Assembly: GCA_036362985.1 (NCBI GenBank)
Contig: JAYGXS010000004.1
Span: 10,994,918-11,058,917, forward strand
Source: Ligula intestinalis
Taxonomy: Eukaryota > Platyhelminthes > Cestoda > Diphyllobothriidea > Diphyllobothriidae
DNA length: 64,000 nucleotides
Reading direction: 5' to 3'
Below, piece by piece: positions 35,418 to 46,485 of the stretch. The notes under the pieces were generated by a model. That model saw only the letters and a list, made by a program, of their open reading frames with translations. It did no database searches and was not told the DNA's origin. Position numbers and translations under genes: made by a program. Numbering within the stretch: position 1 is the first letter of the stretch; each line of letters begins with the position of its first letter.

Positions 35418-35857
35418 CGTTGGGCGTTTGTAGCTTAGCGGTAGAGCATTAGCCTACGTCAAAGGCGTTCTCTGATGCACGGGTTCAAATCCCGCCAAAC
35501 GAGTAGAGTTTTGCACACTTGGGTCAACTCAAATCAAGCAAATCTGCCAAACCAACTTAATAACCAAGTCAGCCTAGTAGTCATACTGGTGGATTCTAGA
35601 TGATTGCTTAGTAATTCCTGCTTGGGCAGTCAACTTTCTCCCGTATTGTTGGATTCCATACTAGCGAAAAGCTGAGCGGGTAATATCGATCCAAGTGTGA
35701 TTAAACTCATGGCGTGAAGCGGGCGCTTGTAGCTTAGCGGTAGAGCATTAGCCTCCGGCAAAGGCTTTCTCTGATACGCGGGTTCAAATCCCGCCAAACG
35801 CCTAGTTTTTCACACTTAGGTCAAATCAAATTAAGCAAATCTGCCAAACCAACTTAT
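35418..35857 (+). mobile_element. Dimeric tRNA-SINE family 1 with 13-bp target duplication
   Basis: Two tRNA-like heads (35424-35502 and 35723-35801), each followed by a body starting with a GGTCAA-type block; the second body is truncated. Between them lies a linker with AAGTGTGATTAAACTCAT, also seen next to other heads. TAAGATAGTTGTG at 35405-35417 and 35858-35870 is the target-site duplication. The heads keep A and B box-like sequences (TAGCTTAGCGGTAGAGC, GGTTCAAATCCC) for Pol III. Their anticodon loops lack T33, so they are not working tRNAs. Confidence 0.85.
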
Positions 35858-36120
35858 TAAGATAGTTGTGTACAAGGTGCCTTCAAGCTGCTCAAAACTC
35901 CCCGGACAGCGCCTGTTGGCAACGGCAGAGGAGGCCGCCATCAGGCTACGCAGACCGGTGCTATGCGCCCAAAAGAATTTCGTCGCGGCGCCCCAGTTGC
36001 CATGGGCGAAACTAGGTAACAGAGCGGCCACGGCGGCCCACAGGCCTCGGAAACGGCTACCCACAGAGACGACCAAGTCCAAAATCCTGCCACGCACACC
36101 TAATCAGCGGTCTTGGACGC
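35858..36120 (+). pseudogene. Repeated coding fragment of unknown family (D), copy 1
   Basis: Reads KIVVYKVPSSCSKLPGQRLL, ATAEEAAIRLRRPVLCAQKN and LPWAKLGN. It shares the VP-x(6)-GQR-x-LATAE-x-x-AI-x-LR-x(3)-LCAQKN pattern with 42880-43200. The dimeric SINE is inserted at its left edge, the target duplication being part of the coding repeat. I do not recognise the family; a GIY-YIG-like retroelement tail is one guess. Confidence 0.5.
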
Positions 36121-36959
36121 TGGGCCATCTAGACATTGATATTTTGACCTCAACTTCCACAACTCCCCCCCCCCTCACCCCCCTTCCCACCGTGACAACA
36201 TTAAGACTTCATCTGTCCACCAACCACCATAGTTTATTTATTTCGTTATCATATAAATGTAAAGGCCTGACGAGAATTTATCGAAAACAAATGTATTTTC
36301 GCCAATTTATCTTCTAAAATACTAATATAGGTTATTAAATATCCAGACTGATCCCAGAACTTTGTGAATCGGAACATCGAGTGTTTCAGAAATACAACTC
36401 AGTGTTTTTCACTAATATATTTTGGCACTTCCGTAGCCACCACCGACTGACTTCATCAAATGTTAACCACACTGCTGACACGAGTTTTCGAGTAGGAAGA
36501 GTTGATTGAGTGGAGTCGTAATAGCCCACACAGTAGTGCGGCTTATGCCCAGATATTTGAAACACGCCAGAGTACCGGTTTTTCGTATACACTCTTTTTT
36601 GACTGCCTTTAAGAAAACCCCTCTGAAAAACTTGGCAACTTAAGTATTATGCATTTTTCTATTTATTTGTCAATGCAAATGTAGACTAAAGTATGCCTTA
36701 TATACAGCACGCTCAAAAATATCCTTTCTAGTAGTCTTGTGATATCAAATTACGTAGCACGACAAGACAAAACGTAAATTCGAGGGTTGATCCAGATCGA
36801 TATTATTCAGGAAATATTTCCTAAAACCTATAAATTCTCATTATTTGAGTAATAAACTTGAAGAAGACGTGATTCGCTATCACACGAGTCACGAAGAGAA
36901 TATTATGAATTTCGCGTCCAATAAACCATATCTGGACGAGTAATGACATAAAAAAGCAA

Positions 36960-37125
36960 TAGAGGAATGCATAGTAATAAAGTAGTTATGTGCCTGGTGT
37001 GGTTTTTACAGGCGGCTGAAGAAAGTGCATACAAACACCAAGATCCTGGCTTGTCTGAAATATCACGGAATTATACCGTACAGCGATGAGCATTAAAATC
37101 CCGCTAGGGCAGTACTACCTAGTCG
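36960..37125 (+). repeat. GGCGGC-bearing AT-rich repeat unit
   Basis: Contains AATAAAGTAGTTATG, GGTTTTTACAGGCGGCTGAA and CAAGATCCTGGCTTGTCTGA, matching 20400-20560. Confidence 0.45.
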
Positions 37126-37521
37126 AAAGCGCATTTCATAATGTCGGTTATTAATTTGTGAGAACGGTTGCTGCCCGAACACGCAAAATCCACGATGCGG
37201 CTAACTACACTTCTCCCGCTATCATATTTACAATAGACCTTCTGGTAAAACCATTTTGTGAGGCCCCCTGAAAATAAACTATCCCCCCTCGCCCAAGTGT
37301 CTTACGGAATTCGTGGTTTAAGATTAAGTACTGGATTAAGGAGTGCTAATGCATGTTAAATTGTGTGGAAAATGAATATTGGAAGCCAAATTAAAGCCAC
37401 TTATTTTTGTTTTAATGAGCTAAACATAATCGAATCGACTAACATAAACTCTTGTTGCTTAGCTTACCTATCCTTAATGATCAATAATATAAGACGACAA
37501 TTCCTATTGGCGGACATTCGA

Positions 37522-37606
37522 CCTTAGGCAGGCGGAATTTATTTTTAGGCAGCCTTAGGCAGGCGGAATTTATTTTTAGGCAGCCTTAGGCAGGCGGAAT
37601 TTATTT
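37522..37606 (+). repeat. 31-bp minisatellite, 2.7 units
   Basis: Units start CCTTAGGCAGGCGGAATTTA at 37522, 37553 and 37584. The first two are identical; the third is cut after 23 bp. Confidence 0.92.
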
Positions 37607-38489
37607 GTGGCGGCCCCAGAAGACAGCCCTACCGACCTTATCTTCAGCACAGAGACTACAGAGAGGCTACAAGCACAACGCAGGACCCCACCAGCTGCAT
37701 GAGGATCCTGCACGAAAAAAAACGAATTACGTACATACTGCCGTACGACAGGGGGGGGGGCAGAGACGAACGAGGTCCGCCATCTGCATGAATAATTTAG
37801 CAGATGCGCATGGCCTCCGCGTAATCAAATTAACGAAGCACAGTAATGAAAGAGAACCTCGGATGTGACACACAGGGCCAGTAGCGCCTCCACAGAACGC
37901 TGGGGACGAGAAAACGCAAGCTGGTCGTCACGGCAAAATAGTGCACGCTAAGACCATAGAATGCATTTAGTCAGTCACCAAACTCATGAGACGCTAACCA
38001 AAACGCTGAAATGAACTTAACACTAGGAAAGATTGCCTACTTGAGATTATACTACCGATCATAGTTCAACAGGATCCTATGAGACCTCGGATATGGCAAG
38101 GCCTCGGCCTTTGAATGCACGTCCATTTGATCGCCCCTAAAATTTTATTCTGAACAAAAAATGGCCACTTAAATAGCGAGCAATTTTTCTATCAATTTTT
38201 GATATTATTCTGGAAAAAAAGTGGTATATATGGTTATTTCTTGCATTACTTTCATGGAAAAGCATGTCGTTTTCAAATGTTGTAATCAAATGAAGGATAT
38301 AATTGGCATACAAAGGAAAGATTTTACAATTCCTGGATAACTTTAAGCGCGGGGTGCCATTGCTTTTGCGTTTAAGAGTTCACGGTCTACAGGACGTGTA
38401 CTTTCCGCATAAGTAATCACAAACATTCCTCAAGAAGATAAATTCAGTATGCATAAAACTAGGCAATGTTGACTATGGGTCACGGGTCA

Positions 38490-38605
38490 CTCGTATCCGC
38501 TACTGCTCTCTGACTATGTATCTGACGACGAATCCACCACGGATCTCCAAATGTCAGGCAAATAAAAGTATTGTCCCAGCGATCAAGTCGTCTTCTTTTC
38601 AGTGG
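38490..38605 (+). repeat. Solo PLE-A pseudo-LTR fragment
   Basis: Reads TCTGACGACGAATCCACCAC, then ATGTCAGGCAAATAAAAGTA and the CCCAGCGATCAAGTCGTCTT tail. The ribozyme core is mutated in both halves. Confidence 0.78.
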
Positions 38606-39234
38606 TGACTATATCGTATACTTGTTTGCACGAATAGATAGTCGCTATTTTACATATAAAAAATAACGCACTTCACGTGAAAATTTAAGGTTTCGTCAGG
38701 TTACAAAAAATGAAAACTTTAACAACATTGATATTACTGGTAATACTTCTTGTGCTTTGCATTTTACAAAACTTTTGTCAAAGTAGTATTTGGATCGGCT
38801 TCTGCTTACCTGGGCAGACTTTGTGAAGTCAGGCAGAAATCCGTGAAGTTAAACACAATAAAATGCTACGGACCCGGTTGGCTAGTTCACAATCCTAACC
38901 CTCCCAAAAAAATGGTTCGAAGACTCAGCAGAAAAAAAAATTGGCACCACGATGTGTACTTTTGACAAGATCACGCAAGTCAGTAGGTGCTTACGCTTCT
39001 GCAGAATTGGCAGGCTCCTGCTAGTACGGCGTCTGGAACGTTTCGCGTTGCCTGTGCATACGGTTTGGGGACAGGCGCCGAACGCATGATCAACGCGACG
39101 GCGAAAAGGGATGCGGCACCATGGTGGCTTGCTAGCATCAACAACAGTCCGTTGCATGTGGTTATGGAGTTCAGGCATGGGACTGGGGGCGCGGTGTGCA
39201 AATATTTTTTTACAACGAAGGACTCTGTGATAAT

Positions 39235-39890
39235 AATATTTGAAGGGAAGACGTTCTTTGGAAAAAAAAGTAAGTTTATTTAGTACATTTTCGAGATTGG
39301 TTTCCCTAGCTCGTCTTCAGACTTAAAAGATTGTGCAGCGAACAGTTAAAATTTCAGACGCACAGAAAAGTCAGTAGTCATCTGGTGAGGATGCTGATAG
39401 AGTTGACGATCTCGATAAGAAAGAGGTCGTTTACGAAATCCCATGCGAAGCTTATGATACCGTAAATCGTCTCCACAGGTATTCACGAGCACCAACTGGC
39501 AGTGAAGGGACGTGACCATTTATCCGAAGAAGCTATGCACACCCTTGGCACAGGACACATCTTCACACGGGAAAAAAACACAAATCATCGGAATACACCC
39601 CAATGCACCCCGATGATTCGGGCATCAACCGACACACCGAGTTGGATGGAATATATAAACATCCCAAAGAAAGATCGAAGAGACGAGAGCCGGGCAATAC
39701 GGACTGGCATAAACCATAGCTGCTAATCAGCGTTTACACCAGATGAATATTGATTTTTCGGCACTTTTGAAATTTTAACTGCTCTTTGCACATTCTCTCA
39801 AGTTTGAAGACGAGCTGGGGAACCAGTATGGAAATGAATGAATAAATAAACTTACCCTGTTAGCCAAAGGACGCCTTTCCTTCAATCTTT
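39235..39890 (+). mobile_element. Penelope-like element, family B, with inverted pseudo-LTRs
   Basis: An inverted arm (about 39235-39360, minus) and a direct arm (39767-39890, plus) share GTCTGAAGACGAGCT-type cores, AAATAAACTTAC and an end block around CCAAAGGACG. Between them 39421-39720 holds a GIY-YIG remnant: VVYEIPCEA, then IHEHQLAVKGRDHL and LGTGHIFTREK, with stops after the Glu/Asn region. The architecture repeats that of family A copy 1. No RT is present. Confidence 0.78.
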
Positions 39891-40149
39891 ATTCCATGGG
39901 ATCCCTGTTTTCGAATTTAAACGAATAAAAGAATATACGGCTGAAAGGATGTTGCGCCAAGGTTATCAGGCAAGTCAAAAGCGATCGTCATCTCCATGTA
40001 AGGAACGAAAAAAAACGCTTAACGCATTTTAGTTCTCGCTGAAGAACGCTCACCGGTGGCTAAGGGAACTCACTGATTCCATTTACTCCCGAGCCCTGTC
40101 CGCAGCCGCACAGTGAATAGTTATTTAAGCAGATAAACATTACCGGCGG

Positions 40150-40310
40150 AGCCAGTGGGACCATTTCCGGTTGATTAGTCATCATTAGCCAGTCATAGCC
40201 AACCCCCGTTGGTGCAGCATTTCTGATGGACAGGTGGCAAGTTTGAGGCTCGGGTTGCGCGGTATCTGGAGTTAGGTATAACTGGCAGATGACAGCTAAG
40301 GAAGTAACTG
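40150..40310. repeat. Head-to-head pair of SINE family 2 fragments
   Basis: The minus strand of 40150-40215 reads GGTTGGCTATGACTGGCTAA and CCGGAAATGG. The plus strand of 40235-40310 reads GAGTTAGGTATAACTGGCAG then ATGACAGCTAAG. Both are the family 2 body, in opposite directions. Confidence 0.65.
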
Positions 40311-40339
40311 GCGACCCGTACGACTGTCACATCTCGCAA

Positions 40340-40810
40340 TCCTGTGAGTCGCGAATTACCTGAATCATGGTTTACGGGCACCCAATGCAAAGACCTGCCA
40401 AATCCATATTCGGTGCTGAGGCTCAATTTTTGCCAAAACCAGTAACTACTTAGGGAATACGCAGGCCAACGTTGGGGAACCAGATGGCCGAGCAATCGGC
40501 ACGTTCAATTCCATCATGTGTGGTGAAAAATTAGCAGGTCACAGTCCACACGCTGTTTATCAAGCAAACAGCGAACAAGTGGGCAATTATAGGGCAGTCA
40601 GTGTGCAGTGTCATAGTGACCGTATCCTATAGGTACGGCAACTCCTTGTGCATGAATTGCCCACTTCTGCTACTCTTTATACTAACGTCTCTGATGAGCA
40701 AACCGCAACTGACTTCGAAACGGCAGGCAAATAAAAGTTTTGTCCTAGCTATCGCATCTTTTTTTCTTCTCAATTACTTCCTGGGACTCGCGTGTTCGCT
40801 TGCATTGGCA
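40340..40810 (+). mobile_element. Penelope-like element, family A, fragment
   Basis: 40340-40470 reads NPVSRELPESWFTGTQ then CKDLPNPYSVLRLNF, matching the end of the PLE-A nuclease. The pseudo-LTR follows (40590-40810), with CTGATGA (40693-40699) and GAAACGGCAGGCAAATAAA. The hammerhead core is complete but stem III is no longer self-complementary (ACGG). Confidence 0.75.
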
Positions 40811-41571
40811 ATAGTTTTGGCTTTATTTTTGTGACTACTTTTCCAGCTGCCTCCTTTATTTTTCCAACAGTAATACTCAGCAGAAAATGCGTAGAGATTT
40901 ATACTTGCCAACAAGATCGAAATAAAAGCCGGAAAGGCCAGTCCGTAAAATATTTTCAAAATTAAAATAATAGTAATGCCTAGCTAAGCAGATGATCGAC
41001 CGTGAAGAATGACGAGATCAGTCGTTTGTTTTGCAGCATGCCAGGGGCAGGACAATGACTTGGACGTTAATTGAATTAGAGGCAGACTGACAAAGTATCT
41101 ATCGCGGTCACTGCTTTGACCTTCATCTTGCTCTGATGGTAAGGCAAAAGAAAAATGACCAAAGGTTGGTTTGGGCACACGGACTGAAAAAAGTTACACC
41201 CCCTCCAGGTGTAATGGGCCTCTAGAAGAGCTGCGCATATTCCACATATGTGAGGTTGTCATGCAGACCAAGACTGCAATAAGCAAGATTGAGCGTCACA
41301 GTGCAGAAACTATCTGCGTTCCTTTATGGTGCACAGCTTAGTTTGATGCCCACTCATGTCTAGATCGCTAAAACTTTCCGAAAGCCAACGTTGATTTGTC
41401 AAAAGTGTACAACAGTAGGAAGATTCTTGTTTCTAAGGCGACTGACAGCGTCTTAGCGCTAGTATATCAAAATAACTATTTATAAAGTGACAGGTACGTA
41501 CGGAGAGAATTAAGCAGATAGAGCATTTAGTAAGCAGCTGTCAGGCACGTGTCAGTAACAACAAAACTAAC

Positions 41572-41692
41572 CTTGATTCGCAGAATGACGTCATCCAAGC
41601 GAATGCGCGTAATCTCCGGTGGCAGTGTCTCTAACATTACCTCATCTCGGACAAAGCTGGAGAAGAGATGGTAGCAAACTCCGGCTTGGACT
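41572..41692 (-). CDS. DHX36: DHX36-like helicase, exon D (post-motif VI to start of winged helix)
   Basis: The 121-bp exon follows acceptor ttgttttag and ends at donor GTTAGT after a Lys codon (phase 0). After the single base that completes the motif VI arginine it encodes exactly 40 residues: VQAGVCYHLFSSF, then LPPEITRIRLDDVILRIK. This matches the R-V-Q-P-G-x-C-Y-H-L and L-P-E-x-x-R-T-x-L-E-E-x-x-L-x-I-K stretch that links RecA2 to the winged helix in DHX36. It is too short to stand out as an open frame, and was recognised from the splice signals and from continuity with exons C and E. The next intron is about 15.3 kb and full of transposable elements. Confidence 0.9.
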
Positions 41693-42280
41693 CTAAAACA
41701 AGAGGCAGCGAAAGAAAATCAATTTGTTTTCTGTGTCGGGACTTGGTATCTTGTACTAGTTCAATTCAAAAAAACCAAACCAGTCCAGGTTGTAGGGTAT
41801 GCAAGGAGAACAGGAAAAGGTTCGAATAGCCAGCAAACATGTGCCACCATTCTGGGATGAAAGCTAGCTTTAAAACGGAATAACAGGCTCACTTTGCGAG
41901 CCACTGACAGCAAAACCGGATGAGCCCGCATGCGCGCTCCCTGGAAACGGAAGTCGAAGATATGGTAAAACTGACAGTAGCATAGCTGTTTTAGCAGGCC
42001 AGAAACTTTTCATAAAAAACGGACTATTTCAATTACACTGAAGCTTATTCTTCGATTCAGAGGGCTTTTTTTTGCTGGAGTAAGAAGATCTAAAAGCGTA
42101 AATGGGCAGAACTTGAGTCATTCTTTAAAGTTACCCAAGAGGTCATGCCCTTGGATAGGACTGGTGCTGTTTATTAAAGCCAAAATCCGAGATCATGGAG
42201 AAAAAATGAGAAGAAGCGCAATCGCTTGAACAAGAAACGTATTCGCTTAGAGTCGTTTAGCAAATCTGGTGCATTTGCAG

Positions 42281-42790
42281 GCAAGACAAGTACGTCGGTG
42301 AAATTGGAGGACGGTTCCAACGAGGCCAAACTTCTAGTGGGAGGTACATTTTGTGCGAGCCGCCAAGCTGCTCGAGTCACAGTTCGCGGCTCCAGTGCGA
42401 TACGCTCTCACCCCTATTCAATGCTGAGATACTGCTTAATTAAAGTCATTCGCGCTAGCGAACACTGCTTTCAACGTTTAAATGGGTGAGTCAGATGGTC
42501 AAGCAATCATCACGCCAAAATCCAACACGGTTAATTGAATTTCAGAAAGAAACGATGCGAATACCAGCTAGTAAGCAATTATAACACCACAGGGCCACCG
42601 GCCCTGATGAAGACGGAGCCATTAGATGTCATATGTATTCAGAAGTATGCACAGAATTATCTAAATACTGCAGCCCCCCGTGTATGAATTGCCTGTATCT
42701 GATGATGCGTCCGAGCATGAATTCAAAAGGTCGGACGGATAAAGGTATTTTCGCAGCGGTCGTGTTGACTTTTTCTGAACTCGGAAGAAT
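42281..42790 (+). mobile_element. Penelope-like element, family A, old fragment
   Basis: 42288-42320 reads KYVGEIGGR in one frame, the YVGETGR part of the GIY-YIG nuclease. A degenerate pseudo-LTR (about 42640-42790) retains CTGATGATG and a GATAAAGGTATTTTCGCAGC tail. Heavily mutated. Confidence 0.6.
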
Positions 42791-42879
42791 ATCTAGCAAG
42801 CATACGTAGATTCTTCGGCCCATTACATTTATATAGGGAAGAGGTAAAAAGCAACATGCTGGCAATCATGTTTATCGTT

Positions 42880-43200
42880 ACATCGCTTATCGAAAAGGAT
42901 ATACGGGAGCACCTCCTTACATGGCTGACCAAAGGTGACGTCAGGAGCATCAACAGCTCCATCCTTGCCCACATGATTGACTTCGGACATCGTGTGGACG
43001 CCGGTGCAGCCTTTAAGGTAATTGATAAGGTCCCGCCAAGCTACCCAAAGTCCTTGGGTCAACGTGCGCTAGCAACAGCAGAAGCAACCGCCATCCTCTT
43101 GAGGAAGTCGGCGTTGTGCGCTCAAAAGAACCTCCTGCAAGCCACCAGCTTGGCATGGCCGACACCAGCACGAGCTTGGATTTTCGAAAACACACAACTT
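42880..43200 (+). pseudogene. Repeated coding fragment of unknown family (D), copy 2
   Basis: Part of an intact 160-codon frame (42856-43338). It reads REHLLTWLTKGDVRSINSSI, DFGHRVDAGAAFKVIDKVPP, GQRALATAEATAILLRKSAL and CAQKNLLQATSLAWP. The upstream D-F-G-H-x-V-D segment extends beyond copy 1. The intact frame may be chance, since it lies in an intron and antisense to the helicase gene. Confidence 0.5.
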
Positions 43201-45174
43201 GTGCAGCAGAAAATCGGAGTCCATTGGTTAGCAACTGACATTGAACAATATTACATACAAAGCGATCGCCTGTTCGCGGTGGTAGGGTATACAATGAAAG
43301 GGCGCCTGCATACGAATGTCGGTAACCAGAAGACATAATAGATACTTACTTCTCTGAATTACTCGTAGATGTTACCGAATTTACTAACGAGAATACATTT
43401 TTCGGGGATTTTACTGTCCTCCTGTAGAGGAACTGTTCGGCAGAACCTAATCTCTAACCATTTGCTTTTAAGATGGGCCGGTAGATCACACTAAACAGCA
43501 GTTGAGTCACTAAATTGCATATATTTTAGCTGTCTGTGGGATCGAAAGAAATAAAGCACCATGGATTTCTCTCTTCTAACAAATAAAGCGGTGTTGGGCG
43601 AGAACACCTGGAATGAGGGGGTGGAGGTTGTACGTGGTTTGACCGAAAGGAAAAACTACACTTAGTGGGCGATTAATAGAATTGAAAAATGCATTGGAAA
43701 ATGAAATGAACTCTACGAGTCTCCCTTTAGCGTCTACAGACCGTTCAAAGAGGTGTTAACGCCGACCAGTCAAAGAACACCTATATCAGGAGTAAGCAGT
43801 TAACGCCCTGTGTGTCCCTATTGTTTTTGAGGGTGGCTTTCAGTTAGTGAAAACTACATGCGTGCCTTTCTCAACTCCACTTTTTCCAACCACGCAGTCA
43901 AAAAGTCTCCAAGCGAAATGTTGGACCTCCCATAAGTTGCTTTGCCCATGACATTTGGGAAAGAAAAAGAAGGAAGAAAACAGTAGATTTCAACAGGAAA
44001 CATCAAACTTGGAGAATCTATCTGATTGGTCAGGAAAAATAAACGGTCTTCAGAACACCAGTGTTTAAAAAAAACCCCACAAGACCTCAACCTATGACCC
44101 GAGTGCACGCCACACTCACAAATGTGCGAACGAGCGCAGACTGCAGTCTTCTGACGACAACTGCCTATCCATCAACAGGTTTGGTAAGCCTAGCCAACGT
44201 GGGAAGGACATCGCGGAGATGTGGATCGATTAGAAGGCAGCTTTCACCATCAAGTCCACGCATCCAAACGGCTGCCAGCACCTAGCCTCACAACAACAAT
44301 AACAGTTTTTTTGCCAACCACAACAGAGGTGGACAGCAGCGAAAAGGTGATAACAGCAAAGGAGTCAAAGTCAACGAAATAAAGCATTGGCAAGAAGACG
44401 AAGTTGCCATTCTATTATGTGAAAGGCCAGTCACACGTAATCCAGCTCGCTACTTGCTTCAAAGGTTGGCTCTTTAGAGACATCATTTTCAGTTTAGCAG
44501 GGATTGACAAAACACCCAATTCACGCGACGTCGACGTTAATGCTCATGGTCTCGTAGGAAATTACGGGATAACCCAAAAATGCGTGCCCAATTGCCGAGG
44601 CAAGAGTGTTGCATCTCCGTGTTTATTTATACCCTAAAAGTTCGACCAGCGCAAACGACTATGTCTAGGATATGCCAAGAGCATGGCGGGCGCAGGGCCG
44701 GTGAGGTGCGGGTCAGGCAGTTTGAGACCTGCACCACATACATCAAATTCTCTCCTCCATCGCCTTTCTATACCCACTGGCAAAACAGCGGCAACATTGT
44801 GAAGGCAGAGTAAGGACTACCGGTGGCCAGATGGGGCGCAATGGCGGACAAAACTAAAGAGCCCGTTTACGCGTGCCAAACGCGGCTGGTTCGGCCAGGA
44901 AGGACCAGGTTTTTAACGAATATTGGTCACACCGCGTTGCTCTACCACAGGAGTTTTGAATCAGTGTTACAAAGTGGAAGAAAAAAAATTATGTTTGTGA
45001 TTGATAATCAATATGCAAACTGTAACGACTATGTCAATTTCCACACGGACGACATAGTTATTAAACCTCCTTTATTGATATGCAAACAAAGCCGACAGTT
45101 GTATTCAACTCGAATTCAGGATAACCCACAGCTCCTGGGTTGGGCTGGGCTGGGATGGGATGGTCGCTTCTAAA

Positions 45175-45215
45175 GTATCAGCTATCACCAGCCAGTCATA
45201 CCTAACCAGGAGGTT
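45175..45215 (-). repeat. SINE family 2 scrap
   Basis: The minus strand reads CTGGTTAGGTATGACTGGCT, the family 2 consensus block. Confidence 0.5.
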
Positions 45216-45604
45216 GGATAACATGGGTGTTTTATAAAGAGGAACCCTAGGTTTGGATCCTAGATTATTCAAATCGGACACTGACCATGACTGGTTGACA
45301 AAGGCTGACAGCCCACGAATAGTCACAATAGTCTATCTTCTCTTTACCAGTACTCCTAAATCCAAGAAACGAGGGACTTTCCTGGAGAAAAGCCTCACTA
45401 CCTTTCTGAGAGCGGAATACTTTGGTAAAAATCTCACACCAATAATGGATGCATTAAGATGGCAGTAGTCAAGAGTCAACCAGGAAATTATGTAAGACAG
45501 GGCTGCGTGCTAGGCAGCGGACAAACAGGAGACTATGGGCATATTAAACTAGCAGCATTAGAGGCAACGCCAGACGCAAGGTGTCTGAACTGTCCTCACC
45601 GTAC

Positions 45605-45748
45605 CTGCCGGCTCTGCCTCGCCGTTGAGCAGCGTTCGCCTTGCTCACCAAGACTGGAGCCAGTGTGGAGGTGTTTGTCTGCGGATCATAGGTGGTAAGC
45701 TTGATTTGACCGCAATCCACCACGTATACGACGTCCTCGATGGTTATG
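45605..45748 (-). CDS. DHX36: DHX36-like helicase, exon C (motifs V and VI)
   Basis: The 144-bp exon follows acceptor ctcttgtag and ends at donor GTACGG. It carries [13 protein letters not shown] (end of motif V), the I-K-x-T-x-Y-D-P segment, VSKANA, and QRRGRAG, which is motif VI with the arginine fingers that contact ATP. The exon starts with the third base of the Ser codon split from exon B and ends with AG. The last AG plus the A of exon D makes the final Arg of G-R-A-G-R. Motif VI is therefore split by an intron of about 3.9 kb. The conservation is strong enough that this is certainly a DEAH/RHA helicase; the DHX36 assignment rests on the flanking exons. Confidence 0.92.
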
Positions 45749-46409
45749 CTACAAGAGACAACGGAAAGCAAGCATGAGAATGCAATCGAAAGCAGTACTT
45801 AGGGTGATGAACGCCAGTGTTTGTCCCTTGAGAAATATAGATAACCAGTCATTAAATATTGTGGCAGACAGCCAACTTTCCTGTTCAACGCACACTACCT
45901 AAAGGTCAAGCAACTTTGCAGGGAGCGCTTTCCGACTTGTTGATCTGGAGACGCTTGACCGACTTACATGCGGGCAAACACGTGCGCTCAAACAGTCGAG
46001 GCTGCTCAAGGGTCACTTGAACACTATCATTTATTCATTAAAAAGATAACTTCGTTCCCCTGTCTATTCTTCAGATCACATATTCATACGTACTCCTGAG
46101 TGGTTAGACTGTATTGAGCCCAGTGTACTCCTTGGGAATTATGGCTGACTATTGTCATTACTTCGGTCGAATTACTTGTTTAGAGGCTCAAACAACTGGA
46201 GGCTAATCGAGTTGATATGAAAGCCTCTGGTTGCAAAACACTTCATTTTACCTCGACGTGGGGACCTGCAACCACTCAACCTGAAACCCAAGCCAACAAA
46301 GCGGTCCAACTTTCCTGTGCAGTGCCCGCTCCCGTAACGCAGTGCAACATCGCAGGCAGCCATTTTCGACTGGCTGGCCTGAACCTCCTTTACCGACTTT
46401 TCCACGGGC

Positions 46410-46485
46410 AAGCACACACACACGCCCAGATAGTCGCAACTGCCAAAGAGCCAATCGAACACACCACCCCTTGGCCGATGTAGCA
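46410..46485 (+). repeat. Short dispersed repeat shared with 5820-5885
   Basis: Second copy of the block described at 5820-5885, in the helicase intron between exons B and C. Confidence 0.45.

Larger units (their letters stand above)
26311..41571 (-). other. DHX36-like gene, giant intron D-E (about 15.3 kb)
   Basis: Bounded by donor GTTAGT after exon D and acceptor cccactaaag before exon E. It is packed with repeats: MITE 26554-26955, tRNA-SINE pairs 27150-27610, tRNA-like/PLE junction 29028-29270, non-LTR fragment 30940-31194, SINE 2 scrap 34903-35010, dimeric SINE 35418-35857, a minisatellite 37522-37606 and PLE pieces at 38490-38605, 39235-39890 and 40340-40810. In 27610-28840, 29270-30835, 31320-34700, 36320-37520 and 37607-38480 I found nothing I can name. 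Confidence 0.85.
41693..45604 (-). other. DHX36-like gene, intron C-D (about 3.9 kb)
   Basis: Bounded by donor GTACGG and acceptor ttgttttag. It contains a decayed PLE copy (42281-42790), one copy of an unknown repeated coding fragment (42880-43200) and a SINE family 2 scrap (45175-45215). From 43340 to 45170 nothing recognisable is seen. Confidence 0.85.
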
